Source: Siphonodentalium dalli (taxonomy: Eukaryota; Mollusca; Scaphopoda; Gadilida; Siphonodentaliidae). Taken from it: DNA of 64,000 bases. Shown one piece after another: positions 57,864-64,000 of the stretch. The position numbers and the translations under genes were made by a program. Position 1 is the stretch's first letter, and every line of letters starts with the position of its first letter. A model generated the notes under the pieces. It ran no database searches, was not told the origin of the DNA, and saw only the letters and a program-made list of their open reading frames with translations. The stretch lies in contig CP136068.1 of assembly GCA_032622095.1 (NCBI GenBank), positions 189,644,613 through 189,708,612 of the forward strand. The letters run 5' to 3'.

Positions 57864-57943
57864 CCTGTGCCAGTGTATTATCTTATATATGCGAGTCTTC
57901 CTAATGGAGATTCCCATATATAAGAGAATGAATTGACACAGGG
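57864..57943. mobile_element. Solo hairpin module HP (degenerate)
   Basis: CCTGTGCCAGTGTATTATCT ... TATATAAGAGAATGAATTGA ... CACAGGG, about 80 bp, with no family T or W termini around it. It shows that the module exists outside both MITE families. Confidence 0.75.
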
Positions 57944-58652
57944 TTTTCGCAAAACTTTCACGGAACTCCAGTCACGGAATGGTCAGCTATTCGTCGCCGT
58001 GAAAGTGACGACGAATAGGATTATTGAACTCGATGTATGGCTAGTCATGCGCATGCGCAGGGAGATATTCACTTCGCACGATCTATCACATTGAGCACAC
58101 CGTTCACAATAAACTTCTATTTTATTCGACCAGTTGGTGATAGTTGGCTGTACGAGCAATATATCCTTGTGAAAATAGGTTCATATTGAACCTAAATATT
58201 ATGTTCTCTTTGGACTTATTTGATTCTGAAATGAACCCACAGTGGACGTACATGTATACGCATTATTCCGTTGGACACAGTGAAAGCACATTATATATAA
58301 TGCACATCTGGTAAGTAGTGTTGGTTTGCTCGTGTTGTTTCCAGTCTGTTCTCGGGAAATAAGCACAATACTGACTTATGTCATATTGACTGTTTTAATG
58401 ACCAGCTGTTAGACGCATATAGAGTGTATTTTAGTTAGCAAATAATGCCATTTCGCGCAATTACAAAATAATGTGCTGATGAGAACAAGATGGTACAACA
58501 AACATGATAGAGTGCCATAACTGTAGGTGATGGCTGTATGAGACAATAAACAAATCCAAACTGTACACGTACCTGCTAACCGCGAGTTATGTGATTCCTC
58601 TAATATTGACATTACAAACAATAATACATGTAATGGTAGTAAATGTACTTAC
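57944..58652 (-). other. Putative intron downstream of the NIT-like exon
   Basis: Directly follows the splice donor at 58652-58647 on the minus strand. No coding segment of the expected receptor (second membrane helix, kinase-like domain, cyclase) was found here. Confidence 0.4.
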
Positions 58653-58656
58653 CTTG
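58647..58656 (-). promoter_or_regulatory. 5' splice site (donor)
   Basis: Minus-strand CAAG|GTAAGT, a near-perfect match to the metazoan donor consensus, exactly where the NIT-like reading frame starts to look non-homologous (KYIYYHYMYY). Confidence 0.8.
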
Positions 58657-59390
58657 TATCACGCTGGAGGTACCGTAACCACTCTCGCGAACACCATGCT
58701 CCAAACAAAGAATCAACATGTGACTGGATACTAAAGATTTCCACAATATTCCTCTATCGGCGTGATGAATCGTGTCCAGTACCCATCCGAGGAAACTATG
58801 ACTTTTATTCGAGTAGAATTCTTCGACGCCGTCCACAGAGATACTTCCTGAAGACAGTTCCTTGCGTTTCATTTTAATTTCCATGTACGTCATTTTGACG
58901 TGCATCATATGGTGACTAACGACGCTCGACGCCTCAGATTGAGAATTTAGCACCTTATTATACGCCTCAGTTCCGTTGTCGTATATTTGTTGTAGCCTGT
59001 TGCGTATAGATCCGTTCGTATCATTGATGTTTAACATATATGTCGTTAATCCACGCTCTAGATGTATGTAATGCATGAGTGCAGTACTTTTAACACTGAA
59101 TTCAACTAGCTCCTTCAAGACCATGAGATCCTGAATAATAGTAACTTCATCCGTTACTAAAATGCAATTTTGTACAATAAGAGCAATCACTGGAACCACT
59201 GCGACAAGAATAAGTTTGGCTGTCCGTATGGTGTTTAATTTGTTGGACATTGGTGTCGAAGATTTTTCTTTTAATTTGCTAATATCAGTCACCCTTGTCC
59301 GTCTTTGGCAACAAATATCCGACGGACAGCAATCCCACTTTGACTGTGGTGAAGAACTCATTTTTGCTCGTAGCCCTCGCGTATGGTAAC
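58653..59390 (-). CDS. First coding exon of a NIT-domain receptor (guanylate cyclase-like)
   Basis: ATG at 59361-59359 gives 236 codons plus one base before the consensus donor CAAG|GTAAGT (exon ends at 58653). Upstream, a pyrimidine-rich stretch ending CCACAG (intron end 59391) suggests a 5' UTR exon junction. Residues 1-45 are cytoplasmic-looking with two Cys pairs; 49-68 are a membrane helix (LILVAVVPVIALIVQ). From about 75 on is an alpha-helical NIT-like domain: HYIHLERGLTTYML at 97-110 and LCLEHGVRESGYG at 218-230 match the 'ERG' signatures of nitrate/nitrite-sensing domains. Four N-glycosylation sequons (N113, N116, N129, N185) fit an extracellular position. In molluscs and other invertebrates this layout is typical of NIT receptor guanylate cyclases that make cGMP; the catalytic exons are not in view, so the enzyme assignment is inference. 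Confidence 0.75.
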
Positions 59391-59410
59391 CTGTGGAAGA
59401 TTGGAATAGA
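59391..59410 (-). promoter_or_regulatory. 3' splice site (acceptor) candidate
   Basis: Minus-strand TCTATTCCAATCTTCCACAG|G precedes the start codon by 29 bases, suggesting an intron in the 5' UTR. Confidence 0.5.
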
Positions 59411-59578
59411 TGACTTGCATGTATTCTAGTATGTACATTTTTCGCTTTGGGTCTCTACATGTGGCGTCAGGCTAGAGAATCACCAACCTGTACAATGTTA
59501 TATTTCGATGGTTCATTGGTTAAAAGATTGTGTATTATTGATAATTCAGCTTGCACTCTGACTCTAACTCTATATTAA

Positions 59579-60091
59579 CGATACGGACGCCGTTGGCGGT
59601 GGGTATGCTGTTAAACTGTTCACCTCCGTCAAAAACCGCCATAAACAGAAATAATAGTAAAATATAGACATACTTTATTCTTATACCAATCAGAAACATG
59701 TCAGAAACGGTATTTTACTGTCAAATGTTTTTCCTTTGTTATGTAAACAAAAGCAAAAAACGTTACAGAACCTGCATTTGTTTAGATCCGGGTATGGTAA
59801 ACATAAAGAGCGTTATTTGTTACAGTTTTCCTGATATGGAAATAATAAAGAGCATTTATATCATTTCTCTGTGATTAACCAATAGAATTGCGCTGTGTTA
59901 TGTAAACAGAAGCAAAACTTCTGTAACACGAGCAGGCTCCTGTTTACGTACACCATCGTACGCCTTGACGACAATATACTATTTACGCGCTGATTTTGTT
60001 TGGCATATGAACAAAACTATATATAAATTCCTTCTGTTGATGGCGATTTGAACAAATATGAATATTTCTACAACGAACGCCGCCCGTACCT
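59579..60091 (-). mobile_element. TTAA-flanked MITE (family P), copy 6
   Basis: TTAA at 59575-59578 and 60092-60095. Ends CGATACGGACGCCGTTGGCG and CGCCGCCCGTACCT. Opposite orientation to 38847 and 51480; its right half is the close relative of the truncated copy at 9626-9892. Confidence 0.85.
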
Positions 60092-60095
60092 TTAA

Positions 60096-62452
60096 AGATA
60101 TGTGCATACTTATGATTTATCTTGTTTTATTAAAAAAACTTAATCCGAATAACGCCCCTAAATTACTATTTATTTGGCTTCGGGTGTAAACAAAATGTTT
60201 GATTGAGTCGAGGAATCCACACACCAAAGCTCAGAGTTATCAGATATCGATTTTTGTAATAAGTTTTTTTTTAATAAACATTCATCAATGAAGGAATGAA
60301 ATAATATATAAACAGAGGTACACATAATTATATATCAAGTGACATTCTTCCAATTCGCTCACATCTCACGCACTTCATTTTCACGTCTTTCGTACACCAT
60401 ATGCACTCCCAGTGGCTCACATGAAAATTGGAATAAATCGAATATATGTTCATTTTTATATATTAATTCAGAGTTTAGAACCTTCAACTTTGTTCCTGTG
60501 TACGGCGTATCGGTACGACATCTAACCATATCATTGTGATATTGGCGGGGGGTATCGTATTTCCGGGTATATTAACTAAGTGAGTTTTCGAATTGGTGAA
60601 GAGATAATTTCCAGGACACTCAAGTTGATTGGTGTTGACTCGTGTGTACATGTTATACATGTAAAGCCTTTTCTAAAAGGAACCAGTTTTTCGAACATTC
60701 TTGTTTCGATTTTTGTAATATGTTAGTATTCAATACTTGGAATATACGTGGATCATCGAATCGGATTGTGTACCTTTCCTTTAATAGTTATGTGTAGTTT
60801 CCATTGCAGGCTATTAATAGTTATGTGTAGTTTCCATTTCAGGCTATTAATAGTTATGTGTATAGTTTCCATTGCAGGCTATAATTGGTGACTGTAAAAA
60901 TTGTACCATGAGCTGAATATGATTAGCAGGCTCTCAGCAAGCTTATAGTTGATCAGTATTAGTGGCGTTCATACAGTTAGACATCACATTAACCCTTTAT
61001 ATACTAAATGGTTTCTCCCAGTCAGTTACAATATTATACATTGGAATGGCCTAGTTTAGGAGAGCTGTTTTCCGAGTCGAGTAGACATTTTGTAGAGCCT
61101 CTTTAGAAGGGGAATTAACTCTGGTTTGCGGGATGTGTATAATAATGAAACACAGACTGTTGCGTAGAGCGTGTTCCGTGTCCAGTATAAGCTTTTCCGT
61201 GCAGATGTTCCGGGTTATAAGAAGTGTACAAATCTTGAGGAATTAGTCATTTTAATTTGTACATGAATCAACAGATTTAACAGCATCAACAATATATATA
61301 CAAAGACCCCGCCGGACCGCATAGCATGCAGCCCGACGGGTGAACGTGTCCGACAGCAACAATTTCCAAGTTCTGTATTCCTCTAGTGTCCTTTTTCTAG
61401 TCCAAAATTACCGTAGCTTTTTATATTTTATTCGATGCAGTTCGCGATTGGTTATAACTGGTGTGATTTCGTTACCAAGCCGATACCCGTTGTTACAATA
61501 TATAGGTGATTGCGTAATTACACATATGTAGAGAAAACCGCTAACAATATATTCCCATGAATTATTTGTTTCGATAATCTGGATCTTTTTACACAATATA
61601 TTCTTAATTCGAGCGACTATTCATAAATGGGCTTTTTGCGATAATAACTATGACGCAACGAGACTCCATTGTATAAAGTTTTAACAGGTTTTAGAAATTT
61701 GCCGAAGGCTACCCATTTACGACATATGTTGTAATTAGCGATGATTATGTCTAAGTCGATGTATTGTGGTATATTTTTCCTGCCATGCAATAATTAATTA
61801 CCTGTACATGCCGTTACGAAGGCGTGTCGAAAATGGTGAAACTTCGTACGAGAAATACTCAGTAACGGAATCATGTGATAAGTTTGAGCGGGGGGGGGGG
61901 GGCGATTTATTAACTCTGACACTAGTATTCATTTGGAGAGGTTTTCATATAATATAAAAGCGGGCGACATACAGACAAAATAGATAATACAAGACCAGAA
62001 TGATTCATATTCATTGGTGGGAAATGTTCAGGTAATAAGTTCAACAAACGGACGTAGATCCTAAGGGAACAACTCATCAATAAATATTAGCATAGAAAGG
62101 ATTAAACCTGGTACATGTTCGCTGCTATTTTGTTCAGGGGAACATGTCGATGAATGTGACATTTTCTATCGCGTGTAACAATAAAGAGCTCTAATTTACA
62201 CATGTCAAAAGAAAGGGAGTTTGTGTGAAAAACAGCTAATACATTTCTGATATTTCTTTTAGAGCGTACAAACCCTCTTATAACCTAACGCGATAGCTGT
62301 GAGCATATACTAGGTTTATTATTAAGCCTCAACAACAATGTTTACTCGTTTCGGGAAATACTGAAATTTTTATCAGCTGTGTATTTGAGAGACAATCCAC
62401 AGTTATAAAAGTTATTGTTGAGAGAAATTTAAATTAGCATCATCTAAGATCC
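60096..62452. other. No gene recognised; one small tandem repeat and a poly-G run
   Basis: AT-rich, unique-looking DNA. A three-copy repeat of about 34 bp (TTAATAGTTATGTGTAGTTT + CCATTGCAGGCTA) lies at 60782-60885 and a run of about 13 G at 61891-61903. No open frame here has domain support. Confidence 0.4.
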
Positions 62453-62456
62453 TTAA

Positions 62457-62841
62457 CGGCCCTGTGCCAATGCATTCTCTTATATATGCGAGTCGACCAT
62501 AGCTCGCCTCGCATATATAAGAGAATGCATTAGCTTAACACATATTAAAAATGATAAAATTGTCAAAGAATGTAGAAAAATTGTTAAAAATTGTAAGAAA
62601 AAATTATAAAATTGTTAAAGAATGTATGAAAAAATGTTAAAAAGTGTTAAAAAAAGATTTTTTTTAAGGCCAATGCATTCTCTTATATAGAATGCATTGG
62701 CACAGGGCATAACTGTAACCATCTCAATGTGGTCAATGAACCGGTTCCAATGATATCCATATTTGTATGAGACAGACCGAAGATATTTTAGGTTGTTGAA
62801 GCTTTATTTGGGCGTTTTTGGCCGTTTTGTTGGGTAAAGGG
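62457..62841. mobile_element. TTAA-flanked MITE (family W), copy 2
   Basis: TTAA at 62453-62456 and 62842-62845. The right end GTTGGGTAAAGGG is intact. At the left about 20 bp of TIR are missing, so TTAA is followed by CGGCCCTGTGCC. Contains one full hairpin module (62467-62535) and one collapsed copy (62670-62703) that has lost its centre. Confidence 0.82.
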
Positions 62842-62846
62842 TTAAA

Positions 62847-63370
62847 CGGACATGGCTCATTCGAACCTCCAAATTTTGTCTAATTTGGAGGGACGAATAC
62901 GATAGGTCGATAAATACACGAAATATTGATATGCCGGCTTCATGTGCTTTGAAAAACACTTGCCAAAGTCACAGCCATTTTCCATCCGTTTTCAATTTTT
63001 CTCCCGAAGTCAGACAAATGATCTCTATTGCTACCATAACAGGAATATAACAACACGGAACGCTCTTTTCTGTTCCATGTCGTGGAAATGGCTTTTTTGT
63101 TTGGGACCCAAACACTTTGTTCATAGTTGCATTTTGTATTACTTCAATGCTCGTAGAAAGATAGTTAAGATATTATCTACATATTTAAATACTGGGAACA
63201 ATTCTAAAGCTAATAATATTATTTGTATTTTCGGAGCGCATACCGCCATGTGGCTTTAAGGACTTTGCTAACACAATTTTCCCCAAATTTGATGGTGTCC
63301 AAAATAAAGGTTTCTGTTCATTTGTATTAGTAACCACAGTAACATTTTCAGAGTATAATTCTATTTTTAT
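62847..63370. other. No gene recognised
   Basis: A 105-codon open frame (62942-63259, plus) has no recognisable domain or splice context. It is followed by DNA that resembles a stretch at 44235-44330 (AATTTGATGG ... ATAAAGG ... GTTCATTTRTATTAGTAA), perhaps an old repeat. Confidence 0.3.
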
Positions 63371-63372
63371 TT

Positions 63373-63959
63373 TTTTTCGAACCCAAATTCAACAAACACA
63401 AAGTCCATATCTAATTAAAAAAATATGGGTATGTGTACAGAATACTGTGAATAATGATGAACAATAAAGATATATCACATTTCTTCAGTGTTCTTCAGAT
63501 TTTTGGCTTAGAAGCAGTTGTTTACAAATGGTAGATTTCATTGCTCTGTAATTAATCCTATTAGGGAACTGAATTTGATGGGTCAAGTTAATGTTCACTC
63601 AAGCCAACTGGGATTATGATCAGCAGGTGCTGACAATTGAAAATATTATCTCCTGATTGGTGACCTAGTTTATGGGCTACAGGGTACCCCCGGATTGAGG
63701 ATTACACAATTATTTTGTCAAGAGATTCACAACATCATTGTCCACAGATATTATCACTTAACTGTCACCTCCCAACAAGCAGTGTTAGGTAAGTTACTCT
63801 ATCATTTGTAAACAATTGGTTGTTAGTAATTTTATCAAAGAACGCTTGATAAATATGATTATTATTTTATTGTTAATCATTCTTCACAGTGTTCAGTACA
63901 CATTGCCATATTTGTTCTTAGATATGGACTTTGTGTTTGTTGAATTTGGGTTCGAAAAA
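63373..63959. mobile_element. Foldback element with 40-bp perfect TIRs
   Basis: Left TTTTTCGAACCCAAATTCAA + CAAACACAAAGTCCATATCT; right AGATATGGACTTTGTGTTTG + TTGAATTTGGGTTCGAAAAA. Symmetry continues inside (GTTGTTTACAAATGG at about 63520 with CATTTGTAAACAATTG at about 63805). Non-coding. Confidence 0.88.
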
Positions 63960-64000
63960 TTTGATTTCAAAATCCTCTATAAATTTCACATTTAGTATTC

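Noticed and set aside
62942-63259. 105-codon plus frame as a gene
   Set aside because: No domain, promoter or splice support; composition is like the surrounding non-coding DNA.

Overview
This is eukaryotic, gene-poor, repeat-dominated DNA, most likely from a marine mollusc or another lophotrochozoan. Support for that comes from three things: a tRNA-headed SINE at 46267-46573 whose tail has the 'GGGGTTTTATGTCGC' type core common in molluscan genomes; elements built like molluscan 'pearl'/Helentron repeats (tandem cores plus a tetranucleotide microsatellite); and a first coding exon that looks like a NIT-domain receptor (receptor guanylate cyclase family), a class expanded in invertebrates. 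There are no operons, no bacterial-style genes and no rRNA or recognisable tRNA genes. Almost every short open frame is a by-product of a repeat.

Layout. 1-8.4 kb: a 51-bp minisatellite, a hairpin, a pearl-like element, two copies of a tRNA-derived SINE, and a composite structure (3892-6460) in which two 647-bp terminal-inverted-repeat (TIR) elements, nearly identical, bracket 1275 bp inside a 69-bp tandem repeat; then a 31-bp minisatellite. 8.4-17.9 kb: a dense nest of MITEs and foldback elements. These include a TTAA-flanked element carrying a double hairpin (9180-9571), a 2.3-kb foldback with GGGACGGTATT satellite ends (9900-12240), a hAT-type MITE with a perfect 8-bp target duplication (13365-13944), and a tandem block of about 622-bp units (14301-16680). 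17.98-20.51 kb: a 73-bp satellite array. 20.80-36.32 kb: a 15.5-kb higher-order array of a 450-bp TIR element (A, 9 copies) and an 887-bp spacer unit (B, 13 copies), beginning and ending exactly at A termini and flanked by TGAA on both sides. 36.3-40.2 kb: more foldbacks and a TTAA MITE.

40.3-42.9 kb is the only gene-like cluster. It holds two tiny ORFs overlapping by ATGA, a C2H2 zinc-finger/polyglutamine ORF whose 3' end is supplied by a MITE, a second polyQ fragment, and duplicated flanking modules. It could be the remnant of a compact DNA element or virus-like element, but no hallmark gene is present. 42.9-50.1 kb: foldbacks, the SINE, two pearl/Helentron-like copies bounded by (TA)n, and further MITEs. 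50.34-51.46 kb: the 5'-truncated 3' end of a non-LTR retrotransposon. 51.5-58 kb: MITEs and in-frame minisatellites of 63, 36 and 34 bp. 58653-59390 (minus strand) is the one convincing host-gene exon: a transmembrane segment plus part of a NIT-like domain, with a consensus splice donor and an acceptor-like upstream junction. 59.6-64 kb: further TTAA MITEs and a foldback at the right edge.

Taken together the window is a record of non-autonomous transposition and tandem amplification. A TTAA-flanked (piggyBac-like) family appears six times. One roughly 70-80 bp hairpin module recurs in two MITE families with unrelated ends. Two loci show identical TIR elements bracketing other DNA with target-site-like duplications outside the pair, suggesting composite mobilisation or integration of circles by recombination. 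All calls are from reading the sequence alone, and none was checked by database search.
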